From Gordonia araii NBRC 100433 (GTDB lineage Bacteria > Actinomycetota > Actinomycetes > Mycobacteriales > Mycobacteriaceae): a DNA stretch of 52,768 nucleotides. A program made the translations under genes and the position numbers. This document shows positions 1 to 7,510 of this stretch, one piece after another (positions within the stretch are counted from its first letter, which is position 1; each line of letters begins with the position of its first letter). The stretch spans positions 1 through 52,768 of the forward strand of contig NZ_BAEE01000008.1 of NCBI RefSeq assembly GCF_000241265.1, written 5' to 3'. The notes below the pieces were generated by a model. That model was not told the DNA's origin. It made no database searches and saw only the letters and a program-made list of their open reading frames with translations.

Positions 1-1000
1 CGAGTTTCCGCTCACCAGACTCCCGTTCACGCACGCGGTCGGCGTAACCCGTCAACGCCCACCAGATTCGAGGTTCGGTATCCGGGCCTTCTGTTCCATC
101 TGGGCCGTACACGCGGTAACCAGCAACTGTCCGCATGTTCCACATCAGTTCGATCTCTGCTTCCAGACCCACGATCAACTCCTGATCCTCCTCGCGGACA
201 TGACCAGTGAACGGAAGCTCCGAGGACCCCCAGACATCACGTGCCACATCGACCTGGTACCCGATCTCGCGGCCAAACGAGGGCGGAAGCGCCGCGACGA
301 GAAGTTGGACTTTGAGCTTTTTGGCGGGGTTGCCCTGATCGGCCTTCCAGTCTGCGTATGCGTCACCGAGACGGAGGATCAGCTCGCGAATATCGCGTGC
401 GTCCTCGTGTCGTCGTTGTTCTTCACGAACTCGCTGGTCATCGCGTTCGCGACGTATCTCCGCGAGCGTGTTTGGCGGCGTGGGGACTACATCGACCCAG
501 GTGCGTTCGGTCTCGCCGTGGGGTTTCCAAGTGATCGTCACCTCGTGCCCGGAATCGCCCCATGAAGCGACTGCGTGGAACGCCCGGGCTTCGCCAGCCG
601 CGATGTTTACGGTGTTGGCCTCTTCGTCATCGGTGCGAGATCTGCCGATGAACGCGATCCGAGTGAACTCGCCCGCGAGAAGAACATTCGTCGCCGAAGC
701 GGTGCCGACATTCCGCAGCTCGTAGGTCGCTCCATCGGGGCGCAACGTGATGACCCAGCCGTACCGACGATTGCGTTCTTGCTCCTCCGCAAGTGCCGCA
801 CTTCGGGTCGCGGCATCGGCTGACCGGGCCGAGTGCCGCTGAGCACCTAGAGCCACGGCCAGCGCACACAGCGCGATAAGTGGCGAAGCCCAAACCGCCC
901 CATTGTCAGAGCGGATCGCGACAACGATCAGGACCACGGCCAACACCGCGACTATGCCCGAGGCGGAATAGATCGCCGCCTGGCTCCGATCGAGCTTCAT
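1..1000 (-). CDS. Two-TM membrane protein of unknown function, 3' end cut by window edge
   Basis: I read this frame by hand: it is open from an ATG at 1000 to the window edge with no stop, giving 333 codons. GGAG lies about 7 bases before the ATG. Two hydrophobic helices (about residues 10-28 and 34-52) are followed by a charged, probably cytoplasmic part, with a beta-rich stretch around 80-170 and an Arg/Glu-rich, coiled-coil-like stretch around 175-205 (ending RDIRELILRLGDAYADW). The gene starts 17 bases after the restriction endonuclease stop on the same strand, so it is probably the third gene of that operon. I do not recognise the family. It could be an unrelated island gene or an accessory to the restriction-modification system; the sequence does not decide. 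Confidence 0.7.
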   Translation of the reverse strand, partial: MKLDRSQAAIYSASGIVAVLAVVLIVVAIRSDNGAVWASPLIALCALAVALGAQRHSARSADAATRSAALAEEQERNRRYGWVITLRPDGATYELRNVGTASATNVLLAGEFTRIAFIGRSRTDDEEANTVNIAAGEARAFHAVASWGDSGHEVTITWKPHGETERTWVDVVPTPPNTLAEIRRERDDQRVREEQRRHEDARDIRELILRLGDAYADWKADQGNPAKKLKVQLLVAALPPSFGREIGYQVDVARDVWGSSELPFTGHVREEDQELIVGLEAEIELMWNMRTVAGYRVYGPDGTEGPDTEPRIWWALTGYADRVRERESGERKL

Positions 1001-1017
1001 CGTCCGCTCCGATTCAG

Positions 1018-1965
1018 TCACTCGTAGGGCCCCAGGAAACGCTCTCCGTTGAGGTGAATCATGTGGCTAGGATCGTCGGCCAGCCAGACCTCGGTTTCCC
1101 ACGCGAGGTCAGCAAGAAACTTTCGCATGGTGGCCCGGTCCGGGAAGCATGAGACGTAGACCAGCCCAGCGGAGCACCCAGCGAACAGCTCGGCCAGCTC
1201 GTGATGCCTCTTACCGTCGACCGGACCATGTGTACTGGCGGCCTCCATGAGGAAAAGCCAGTTCTGGCTCGGCTGGTAGACCACGAGGTCGGGGAGCTTT
1301 CCGTGGTGATCCACCGTGACACCCAGCTCGGCGAGGCGGCCCTCGGCGAAGTGTGCCAGTTTCGCGTCGGCGTCACCGACGTAGAGCACCTCACCGCCGG
1401 GGACGTACTGGGAGCAGAAGTCGGTGATCATCGCGGCGATCAGTGGGTTCTGGCCTCCGGGGCTGAGGGTCAGCAGTGTTCCATCTGGGAGGGTGACCGG
1501 GATGCGCTCCATATTCCGTGCGGCGGCGAACATCTCAACCAGCCCCGGCTGCTTGACCATGTACTCGGTGAGTTCGAGTACGAAGCGGTCGGTGCCGTAG
1601 AGCCGGATCACGGCCAACGCTTCGGCGCTGATCCGGTAGTTGTTGTCCTTCGAGTTGACGGGACGTGCCGGATCGTCAGCGTTGAGGACCGCGAACCCGG
1701 CCTGTACGAACTGGTGAAGCGTCTGCCTGCGAATCGTCTCCCTCGTATTCGGCTTGTAGTCCATGCCCCAGTGCTGCCGGATGCGCTCCATGATCTCGAC
1801 AGTCGGCAGCGCGTCCTGTCGGGCATCGGACCACCTATCGTCGGGGGTCATTCCTAGCAGCGCGAGGAGCACGCGTGCGGCACGCTCGTTGTATCGCCCC
1901 TTGTCGAATCCGAAAGAGCGCAGCAGGTCTCGCGCTTCCTCGATCCGGAGGTCGATTGCGCTCAT
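1018..1965 (-). CDS. Type II restriction endonuclease, PstI/BsuBI family
   Basis: 315 aa, close to the usual length of BsuBI and PstI (about 316-326 aa). The C-terminal half carries the family's catalytic block: HGKLPDLVVY (221-230), then NWLFLMEAASTHGP (235-248) and GKRHHEL (251-257). The Asp/Glu/Lys spacing fits a PD-(D/E)XK nuclease. The N-terminal 150 residues are the helical part typical of these enzymes. Known family members cut CTGCAG; that this one does so is inference. Its ATG overlaps the TGA of the methyltransferase gene by 4 bases, so the two are translationally coupled in the order methylase then nuclease, which suits safe establishment after transfer. Confidence 0.9.
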   Translation of the reverse strand: MSAIDLRIEEARDLLRSFGFDKGRYNERAARVLLALLGMTPDDRWSDARQDALPTVEIMERIRQHWGMDYKPNTRETIRRQTLHQFVQAGFAVLNADDPARPVNSKDNNYRISAEALAVIRLYGTDRFVLELTEYMVKQPGLVEMFAAARNMERIPVTLPDGTLLTLSPGGQNPLIAAMITDFCSQYVPGGEVLYVGDADAKLAHFAEGRLAELGVTVDHHGKLPDLVVYQPSQNWLFLMEAASTHGPVDGKRHHELAELFAGCSAGLVYVSCFPDRATMRKFLADLAWETEVWLADDPSHMIHLNGERFLGPYE

Positions 1966-3464
1966 GCTGCGGTCTCCTGCCCCGAAGTGATCACGGCAGC
2001 CACGAGCCTGTCGATTGTCTCGGTGTCGGGGAGTTCGGTGCGTCCCGTCGCCAGGTTCCGCAGCGTCGTTGGCGTCGGCCAGCGCATACCACGCAGGTCG
2101 GTCGCGTTCACCTGGGTGTGGCCGGAGAAGGTCCGAAAGTAGCGGTCCACCGACTCAGAGTTGAGCCAGACTGCCAGACCCATCGCGAGGTCAGCGTCGA
2201 GACCCTTGCCGTTGACGTGGAAGTAGTTGAGCTTGTTATCGAACGCGACCGGCCCCTCGCCCTGTTCGGCGGGACTCCACACACTCGCGACCAGGCGACG
2301 TGTCTCCTCCTTGGAGGAGAACCGCTTCACGAGCGTGTAGATGCCCTCGGGCACCAGCCACCGCCGGTCGTCGGAGCACGTGATCGAGAACCATTGCGGC
2401 TTGCCTGTCTCCGAGGGGTGCGTGAGGACACCGTGAGAGATGTTGGCGGGGTAGACCATCGGGTAGTGCTCGTCGTACGGCTCGGCGAGCAGTTGGTCTC
2501 GGCTGCGGAAGTCGACCACACGCCCGGTGCTGACCCTTATCCCGAGGTCGGCGAGAGAACAGGGTAGTGCCGACATCTGCGCTACGAGGTCGGCGTCCTC
2601 CGGGCTAGACGGGATGCGGACGTAGAGTTGCCGGTCGCCGGGGTGGATGATCTCGGAGTAGTCGACCTCCCGCCGGGTGACCTCGTCGCGATGGTCACGT
2701 GAGACCGAGAGGGTTGCGGTCGCCGGGGTCTGGTCGGTCCGGGTCATCGAGTAGATAATCGTCTCTTGCAGCACGCCAGAGTCGGCAAACACCGAGTCGC
2801 GGGCATCGAAGATGTGAATGGTGTCGAACGCAGTCTGCGGCAGCAGCCACTGACGGAACTTGGCGAAGTACGTGCCGTTGGTGAACGACCTCGGCGTGAT
2901 CGCCACGAGTTGCCCGGCGGGGCGCAGCGCCGAAACCGACAGGGCGACGAAAGCGGCATAGATGTTGGGGCAGTCCACGGCCTGCCGGGCGGTGGCAAGA
3001 CGGTCCGGAGCCTTTGCGGGGAGCTTCCCGTACGGCGGGTTCTGGATCACGGCGTCGAAAGGAGCAAGCCCCTGAGCGGCGTCGACAAAGCTCCCCTCGA
3101 CCAGGGTTGCGGTGATCTCGACTCCTGCGTTTACGGCGGCACGTTCGCACTCGGCAATCGTCTCGCGGAGCGCGGAAAGCATAGACGGATCGGCCTCGAC
3201 CACCGTCACGTCGAGCGAGACACCGGGAGTCTCGCTGAGGACTCGCGCCACCACGGCGGCGGTCAGCGCACCGGAGCCTGCGCCCGGATCGAGCAAACGG
3301 AACGTGCCGGTCAATGGGATCCGGAGCAGCCCAGCCATAAATTCGGCAGTGGGCGCGTTAGTCAGATGCTGACCCAAGCGGGCCTGCGTCTCCGGGTCCA
3401 GTCGCGACTGAATTTCCAGCCGTCGGGCCTCAACGCGGTCGAGAAGTGCTGGGGGTTGGCTCAC
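1962..3464 (-). CDS. Type II adenine-N6 DNA methyltransferase, M.PstI/M.BsuBI-like
   Basis: The sequence shows SAM-binding motif I (LDPGAGSGALT, residues 58-68 from the chosen start) and catalytic motif IV NPPYGK (about 142-147), the gamma-class arrangement of N6-adenine methylases of the Eco57I/PstI group. The C-terminal 200 residues would hold the target recognition region. The GTG at 3464 gives 500 aa, close to known PstI-family methylases (about 500 aa); an upstream in-frame GTG at 3545 would add 27 residues and run towards the tRNA scar, which I think less likely. Neither start has a clear Shine-Dalgarno. It pairs with the downstream nuclease and would protect the host's own CTGCAG sites, which do occur elsewhere in the window. 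Confidence 0.9.
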   Translation of the reverse strand: MSQPPALLDRVEARRLEIQSRLDPETQARLGQHLTNAPTAEFMAGLLRIPLTGTFRLLDPGAGSGALTAAVVARVLSETPGVSLDVTVVEADPSMLSALRETIAECERAAVNAGVEITATLVEGSFVDAAQGLAPFDAVIQNPPYGKLPAKAPDRLATARQAVDCPNIYAAFVALSVSALRPAGQLVAITPRSFTNGTYFAKFRQWLLPQTAFDTIHIFDARDSVFADSGVLQETIIYSMTRTDQTPATATLSVSRDHRDEVTRREVDYSEIIHPGDRQLYVRIPSSPEDADLVAQMSALPCSLADLGIRVSTGRVVDFRSRDQLLAEPYDEHYPMVYPANISHGVLTHPSETGKPQWFSITCSDDRRWLVPEGIYTLVKRFSSKEETRRLVASVWSPAEQGEGPVAFDNKLNYFHVNGKGLDADLAMGLAVWLNSESVDRYFRTFSGHTQVNATDLRGMRWPTPTTLRNLATGRTELPDTETIDRLVAAVITSGQETAA

Positions 3465-3577
3465 GGGTTCACGATAGCCCGCACCTGCGACGGCGCCCGG
3501 TAAGGCGACGACGGCCCAACCGACAAGGGGGACGTGACGGGTCACCGGCCCAGGTTCTTCTCAGGAATTAGAGCGAG

Positions 3578-3602
3578 TCGGATTCGAATCCCCTATCCTC
3601 CG
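3578..3602 (+). other. tRNA-Ser 3'-end remnant, probable attachment site bounding an island
   Basis: Reading +, a T-loop TTCGAAT (3583-3589) is followed by a 5-nt T-stem strand CCCCT, a 7-nt acceptor strand ATCCTCC (3595-3601) and a G discriminator: exactly the 3' end of a tRNA-Ser of the GGAGGAT-acceptor type. The matching T-stem 5' strand is wrong (TCGGA) and no GGAGGAT occurs in the 90 bases before it, so the gene is not intact here. A perfect rho-independent hairpin follows. This is what the distal att site looks like when an element integrates into a tRNA 3' end; the element would lie to the left, with the restored tRNA beyond the window. Confidence 0.65.
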
Positions 3603-3628
3603 CAGCACGATGGCCCAGGTCATCGCAC

Positions 3629-3655
3629 GAAAGCCCGGCCGACGGCCGGGCTTTC
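3629..3655 (+). terminator. Perfect hairpin after the tRNA-Ser remnant
   Basis: A 12-bp perfect stem (GAAAGCCCGGCC with GGCCGGGCTTTC) has a 3-nt loop and ends in CTTTC. This is typical of terminators right after tRNA genes, and probably terminated the native tRNA-Ser gene before the insertion. Confidence 0.75.
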
Positions 3656-3721
3656 GCCGTTTCGCGATCGTCGATGGGGTAGCTTCAGGACTCACCAGGA
3701 CCGTCCGAGAGGTGCGACCAC

Positions 3722-4162
3722 ATGCGCAAGATCGTCTCTGCAATCGCCGCCGTCGCCGCGGTGACCGGCATGGCGTTCATCGCCACCCCAGCCGAGGCCG
3801 CGCCGCGGCCGACCGTCCAATTCGCCGTCGACGGTCACCGTCTGGTCGGCACGGCGACGGGTCTGCCCGAGGGCAGGAAATCGTGCGGATTCAACCGCAG
3901 CAATCCCGACCCCGGCCCCATCATCGGCTCGTTCGGCAACGACATGATCGTCGTCGGCAACCGGTTGACGCGCCGCGACAAGGTCACCATCACCTCGCGC
4001 CCGGTCCCTCCCGGCCGGTACCTCTTGCGCATGTCCTGCTTCATCAAGAATCGCAAGAGCGGCATGTACGACATCGTCGCGGTCAACGAGGAATGGATTC
4101 GCGTGACCAGGGCGCCGCAACATCATCGGCCGCGGCCTCCGGCCACCGGCCGAGCGGCGTGA
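3722..4162 (+). CDS. Small secreted two-cysteine protein, paralogue 1 of 3
   Basis: 146 aa with a clear Sec signal peptide (MRKI, hydrophobic core, cleavage about after PAEA at residue 26). The mature part starts VQFAVDGHRLVGTATGLP and has two cysteines, in KSCGF and RMSCF, placed to form one disulfide; the predicted strands suggest a small beta-sandwich. It shares FAVDGHRLV, the LP-G-K-(S/T)-C motif and TSRPV-(10)-C with the next gene. A TGGGGTAgCTTCA block about 45 bases upstream recurs before paralogue 2 and contains a possible -10 (TAGCTT). I recognise no named family; an exported actinomycete protein is all that can be said. Confidence 0.8.
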   Translation: MRKIVSAIAAVAAVTGMAFIATPAEAAPRPTVQFAVDGHRLVGTATGLPEGRKSCGFNRSNPDPGPIIGSFGNDMIVVGNRLTRRDKVTITSRPVPPGRYLLRMSCFIKNRKSGMYDIVAVNEEWIRVTRAPQHHRPRPPATGRAA

Positions 4163-4278
4163 TGACGATTCACCCCGCGTGGGTGACCTGCACTTAAGCC
4201 TTTTCCTCAGGGCGCCAGAAAAGCGGTCCTCCGTGGGGTAACTTCAAGGCGTCATCGCACCGCCTGGAGGGAGTTCTC

Positions 4279-4758
4279 ATGAAGAAGGCCTTTTCCGCGC
4301 TCGCCGTTTCCACCGTGGCAGCGGCCACTGGTATCGGCCTGATCGCCGCCCCGGCAGCGAGCGCACAGCCGCAGGGCCGCGTGTCGTTCGCGGTCGACGG
4401 TCATCGGCTCGTCGCCACGGCCACGAACCTCCCGTGGGGCACCAAGACGTGCAGTCTCTACCGCGGTGTCCGCAACCGGGGCCCCGCGACCGGATCGCTC
4501 GGGGGCGGCGGCATGATGCCCGTCGCCGAGCGCCGCTCCACGCAACGCACCGTGCGCGTGACGTCGCGGCCGGTCCGCGCTGGCAACTATCACGTCCGGC
4601 TGTTCTGCCTCGGGCCGAACATGGGCGGCACACGGCGGATCGTCGCCGACCGCGAAGGCATGATCCGGGTGACCGTCCGCCCTCAGGTGGCGCCGCCGGT
4701 CGCACCGCCGTTCGGGCCGCAGAACGATCGTCCGGGGCAACGCCCACCGGCCCGCTGA
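4279..4758 (+). CDS. Small secreted two-cysteine protein, paralogue 2 of 3
   Basis: 159 aa. The signal peptide (MKKAFSALAVS...) is probably cut after ASA (about residue 30). The mature domain VSFAVDGHRLVATATNLP aligns with paralogue 1, with cysteines in KTCSLY and RLFCLG, followed by a Pro/Arg-rich tail (PPVAPPFGPQ...). GGAGGGAG lies 9 bases before the ATG. The TGGGGTAACTTCA block at about 4234-4246 matches the one before paralogue 1, so each may have its own promoter. The third paralogue starts 23 bases after the stop, so the two are probably co-transcribed. Function unknown. Confidence 0.8.
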   Translation: MKKAFSALAVSTVAAATGIGLIAAPAASAQPQGRVSFAVDGHRLVATATNLPWGTKTCSLYRGVRNRGPATGSLGGGGMMPVAERRSTQRTVRVTSRPVRAGNYHVRLFCLGPNMGGTRRIVADREGMIRVTVRPQVAPPVAPPFGPQNDRPGQRPPAR

Positions 4759-4781
4759 CCCACTTGGGGGGGAACCTTACG

Positions 4782-5207
4782 ATGAAACTCACCGCCACCT
4801 TGGCGTCCACCGCCGTCGCTTTCGGCGTGCTGGCCACCGCCCTGCAGGCCGCGCCCGCTCAGGCGGCGCCGCGCCCGATCCCGCCGCCGGCCTATCCCAT
4901 CCCGCCCACGAAGCCGCGGGTCCACTTCTGGTCCGAGGACTTCCGCCTGGCGTTCAAGGTGACCGATCTGCCCCGCGGCGAGAAGGTCTGTTTCTTCGAG
5001 GCCTACCTCGGCGATCCCCTGTTCGGTTCGCTGGGCGTGCGGTCGTGGCAGCCCGCCTATGAGAGGTACGAGCTAGGAACCACCGCGAAAGCGCGGTCGG
5101 TGCGGCACGCGCCCGGCATCTACCCGGTGAAGGTCACCTGCCGGATGCACGGTCATCTGCTGGCGCATCGGGCCGGAGAGATTCGCATTCCCAACACTCG
5201 GCGCTAG
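4782..5207 (+). CDS. Small secreted two-cysteine protein, paralogue 3 of 3
   Basis: 141 aa from the ATG at 4782, behind a GGGGGGAA ribosome site. The signal peptide MKLTATLASTAVAFGVLA is probably cut after AQA (about residue 27), followed by a Pro-rich spacer. The domain keeps the skeleton of paralogues 1 and 2: VHFWSEDFRLAFKVTDLP, GEKVCFF, FGSLG, and VTCRM near the end, with the same two cysteines, but is much more diverged. The order and divergence suggest tandem duplication followed by divergence. The gene ends the small cluster; no terminator hairpin is obvious after it. Confidence 0.78.
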   Translation: MKLTATLASTAVAFGVLATALQAAPAQAAPRPIPPPAYPIPPTKPRVHFWSEDFRLAFKVTDLPRGEKVCFFEAYLGDPLFGSLGVRSWQPAYERYELGTTAKARSVRHAPGIYPVKVTCRMHGHLLAHRAGEIRIPNTRR

Positions 5208-5257
5208 ATCGCTGGCTCGCGCTGGCATCGAGCCTTGACTGGAATTTGTCTATATGA

Positions 5258-5314
5258 ATAAGGTATTCTGACTGTCACATTAGACAGACTCATCCACAAG
5301 GGGGAATACCTTAT
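5258..5314 (+). promoter_or_regulatory. 11-bp perfect inverted repeat enclosing the start codon of the 88-aa secreted peptide
   Basis: ATAAGGTATTC (5258-5268) is repeated inverted as GAATACCTTAT (5304-5314). The right arm covers the A and T of the ATG and abuts the Shine-Dalgarno AAGGGGG. A second stem, CTGTC (5272-5276) with GACAG (5283-5287), is nested inside. This AT-rich block stands out in GC-rich DNA. TTGACT (5235-5240) with TAAGGT (5259-5264) is a possible promoter; if used, the left arm lies in the -10 and the repeat would be an operator, not an mRNA stem. With an earlier start it would hide the ribosome site. Confidence 0.55.
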
Positions 5315-5579
5315 GTCACAGCTACGCCGTTTCAGTGCCGTCGCGGCCGCCGCGATGGGCGCCACCGCAATCGCTCTCGCTCCCGCCGCGGTGGCCAACG
5401 CCGCACCGCAGATCCACTGCACCGGAGCGATGTGCGTCAACCGCGGAGACACTCCGGGCATCGGCCACGGCACCTACACCTGCCCGAACGGTCTGCAGTA
5501 CCCGTCGATCGCTTTCGTCCCGGCCCACAGCACGGCGTGGGTGTTCCCGGCGAACTGCGGTCAGCCCCGGCTGTACTAG
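5313..5579 (+). CDS. Secreted four-cysteine mini-protein
   Basis: 88 aa, of which about 58 remain after a signal peptide cut at ANA-APQ (residue 30). The mature peptide has four cysteines (about 36, 41, 57 and 82), enough for two disulfides, and is rich in Gly, Pro and aromatic residues (GIGHGTYTCPNGLQYPS). AAGGGGG lies 8 bases before the ATG. A strong hairpin follows the stop, so this is a single-gene transcript. I know no family name; small Sec-exported cysteine peptides of this kind occur in actinomycetes as uncharacterised proteins. The inverted repeat over its start suggests tight control. Confidence 0.75.
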   Translation: MSQLRRFSAVAAAAMGATAIALAPAAVANAAPQIHCTGAMCVNRGDTPGIGHGTYTCPNGLQYPSIAFVPAHSTAWVFPANCGQPRLY

Positions 5580-5594
5580 CCGCCGATCGTCCGA

Positions 5595-5630
5595 CATGCC
5601 CGGCCCTCCCGTCCGGTGGGGCCGGGCATG
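5595..5630 (+). terminator. Terminator after the 88-aa peptide gene
   Basis: CATGCCCGGCCC pairs with GGGCCGGGCATG across an 11-12-nt loop. There is no T-run, as is common for actinomycete terminators. Confidence 0.7.
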
Positions 5631-5650
5631 TGGCTTCGGCCACGGCACGT

Positions 5651-5685
5651 TTGACTTGCCCCCGTATCCAGTTAGCCTTACCTAA
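5651..5685 (+). promoter_or_regulatory. Promoter with IdeR/DtxR-like iron box before the drr-like operon
   Basis: TTGACT (5651-5656) and TAGCCT (5673-5678) are 16 bases apart and fit an actinomycete promoter. The 19-mer at 5667-5685, ending TTAGCCTTACCTAA, matches the IdeR/DtxR consensus (TTAGGTTAGCCTAACCTAA, from memory) at 15 of 19 positions. The right half is nearly perfect and the outer left is poor. It covers the -10, where a metal-loaded repressor would block transcription. Binding is inferred. Confidence 0.5.
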
Positions 5686-5721
5686 GCAAGTAGACAGGCG
5701 ATACCGGTTGGGGGCGCACAC

Positions 5722-6674
5722 GTGGCCATTGTTGAAGCACGCGATCTGACGAAGTCGTTCGGCGAAGTCCAGGCTCTCCGCGGCCTGAGCCTGACCGTCG
5801 ACGAGGGCGAGATCCTCGGCGTCCTGGGCCCCAACGGAGCAGGTAAGACGACGACGATCAACATTCTCACCACGCTGATGCGCCCCGACGAGGGGACCGT
5901 CCGCGTCGCCGACGTCGACGTCCTCGCCGACCCCGCAGCGGTGCGCCCGCTGATCGGGCTCACCGGCCAGTTCGCCGCGCTCGACGCGAATCTCACCGCT
6001 CGCGAGAACCTCGTGCTGTTCGGCCGGCTGTTCAAGCTGGGCAAGTCCGCCGCGGCGGCGCGCGCGGACGAACTCCTCGCCGACTTCGGCCTCACCGAGG
6101 CCGCCGACCGTCGCACGGCCACCTTCTCCGGCGGTATGCGCCGCCGCCTCGACTTGGCCGCCTCGATGATCGGCAACCCTCGCGTCCTGTTCCTTGACGA
6201 ACCAACGACCGGCCTCGACCCCCGCAGCCGGACGATGCTGTGGGAGGTGGTCCGGCGCCTGCGCGACGAAGGCATCACCGTCTTCCTCACCACCCAGTAC
6301 CTCGAAGAGGCCGACCAGCTCGCCGACCGCATTATCGTCATCGACCACGGCACCGCATCGCCGAAGGCACCCCCGCCGAACTCAAGAAGCTGATCGGCGG
6401 CGCGGTCTGCCATCTCACCGTCGACGACGACCAGCGGGCGCGTGCCATCGAAGCTCTCGGCGCGCGGTGGTCGGTCAGCGAGCACGGCTCGGAGATCACC
6501 GTGCCCAGCGAGGGGCCGTCAACACTCTTCGCCGTCGTCCGGGTGTTCGACGAGCACGGGATCGTGCCCGACGACATCGGCCTGCGCCACCCGACGCTCG
6601 ACGACGTCTTCCTCGCGCTGACCGGCCAGGCGGCCGAGTCCGACGAGAACGAGACCGTCGAGGCGACCGCATGA
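5722..6674 (+). CDS. DrrA-like ABC exporter ATPase, interrupted by a frameshift near 6350
   Basis: From a GTG start, the first frame encodes Walker A GPNGAGKTTT, Q-loop LTGQFAALD, signature FSGGMRRR, Walker B VLFLDEPTTGLD and the H-loop region of a daunorubicin-resistance-type ATPase, then derails after DHGT and stops at 6393. The -1 frame continues with the expected IAEGTPAELKKLIGG and the C-terminal drug-ATPase domain, ending in TGA that overlaps the drrB-like ATG. One base appears missing around 6349-6351. All core catalytic motifs precede the break, so a truncated 223-aa ATPase is conceivable. A sequencing error, a true mutation or (no good slippery site seen) programmed frameshifting are the options. 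Full length would be about 317 aa. Confidence 0.75.
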
Positions 6675-7510
6675 GCACAGCGGTCGAATCTCCCGCCCCG
6701 ACGCAGACATCCACGCCCCGCCCCTCCCCCGTCGCCGACAGCTTACTGCTGGCCCGTCGGCACCTGACGCTGATGGCGCGGCGGCCGGCGTCGATCATCG
6801 GCGCGATCATGCTGCCGGTGATGTTCGCACTGCTGTTCCTGACCATCTTCGGGCGCATCATGGACCGGCAGGGCATGGACTTCGCCCAGTACCTGGTTCC
6901 GGCGATCATCATGCAGGCCGTGTTCTTCTCGGCGATGTCCGGCTCGGTATGGGCGGCCGAAGACGCCTCGTCGGGCATGGTGTCGCGGCTGCGGGCCATG
7001 CCCATCGCACGGTCGGCACCGGTCGCCTCCCTCATCGTCGGCGAGACGACGCGCGGCCTCGTCGGTTCGGCGATCCTCGTCGGCATCGGCTATGCCTTCG
7101 GCTTCCGCATCGATACCGGCCTGTTCGGGGTGCTCGCGATGATCGGCCTGATCATCGCGGCTTCGGTGGCGATCATCCTCCCGTACCTGGTGCTCGGCTA
7201 TGCCACGGCCGATCCGGAACCCGCGCAGGCGCTCGGCGGGTTGTTCTACTTCCCGCTGCTGCTCGTCTCGACCTTGTTCGTGCCCAAGCGCGCCTACCCC
7301 GACTGGCTGCAGCCCATCGTGGAGAACCAGCCGCTGTCGCGGATCACGCAGGCGCTGCGCGCCGTCACCACCGACGCCACCACCCTGGCGGAGAACACGG
7401 GGGCACCGGTGAACACCACCCACGCCGTGCTCATCGCCCTCGCCTGGTGCGCCGGGCTGATCGCCGTGTTCGGGGCACTGGCCCCGCGGGTCTTCGGGAG
7501 GACCGCATGA
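6671..7510 (+). CDS. DrrB-like ABC exporter permease
   Basis: 279 aa from an ATG that overlaps the ATPase stop by 4 bases (ATGA). It has the ABC-2 layout: a cytoplasmic N-terminus, a first helix at about 40-62 (ASIIGAIMLPVMFALLFL), and further helices at about 83-100, 125-145, 155-180, 190-205 and 255-275. The motifs MPIARSAPVASLIVGETTRGL and an ending like DrrB proteins support the call. With the next gene it would form the membrane part of an exporter for a hydrophobic compound. In mycobacteria DrrB/C export phthiocerol lipids; the substrate here is unknown. Confidence 0.85.
   Translation: MSTAVESPAPTQTSTPRPSPVADSLLLARRHLTLMARRPASIIGAIMLPVMFALLFLTIFGRIMDRQGMDFAQYLVPAIIMQAVFFSAMSGSVWAAEDASSGMVSRLRAMPIARSAPVASLIVGETTRGLVGSAILVGIGYAFGFRIDTGLFGVLAMIGLIIAASVAIILPYLVLGYATADPEPAQALGGLFYFPLLLVSTLFVPKRAYPDWLQPIVENQPLSRITQALRAVTTDATTLAENTGAPVNTTHAVLIALAWCAGLIAVFGALAPRVFGRTA

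Noticed and set aside
3465..3545. Longer methyltransferase starting at the GTG at 3545
   Set aside because: The added 27 residues are hydrophobic/Arg-poor and unlike the family N-terminus; the GTG at 3464 gives the usual family length.
6340..6400. Programmed -1 frameshift in the exporter ATPase
   Set aside because: No convincing slippery heptamer or downstream structure is visible at the site where homology changes frame; a one-base loss or read error fits better.
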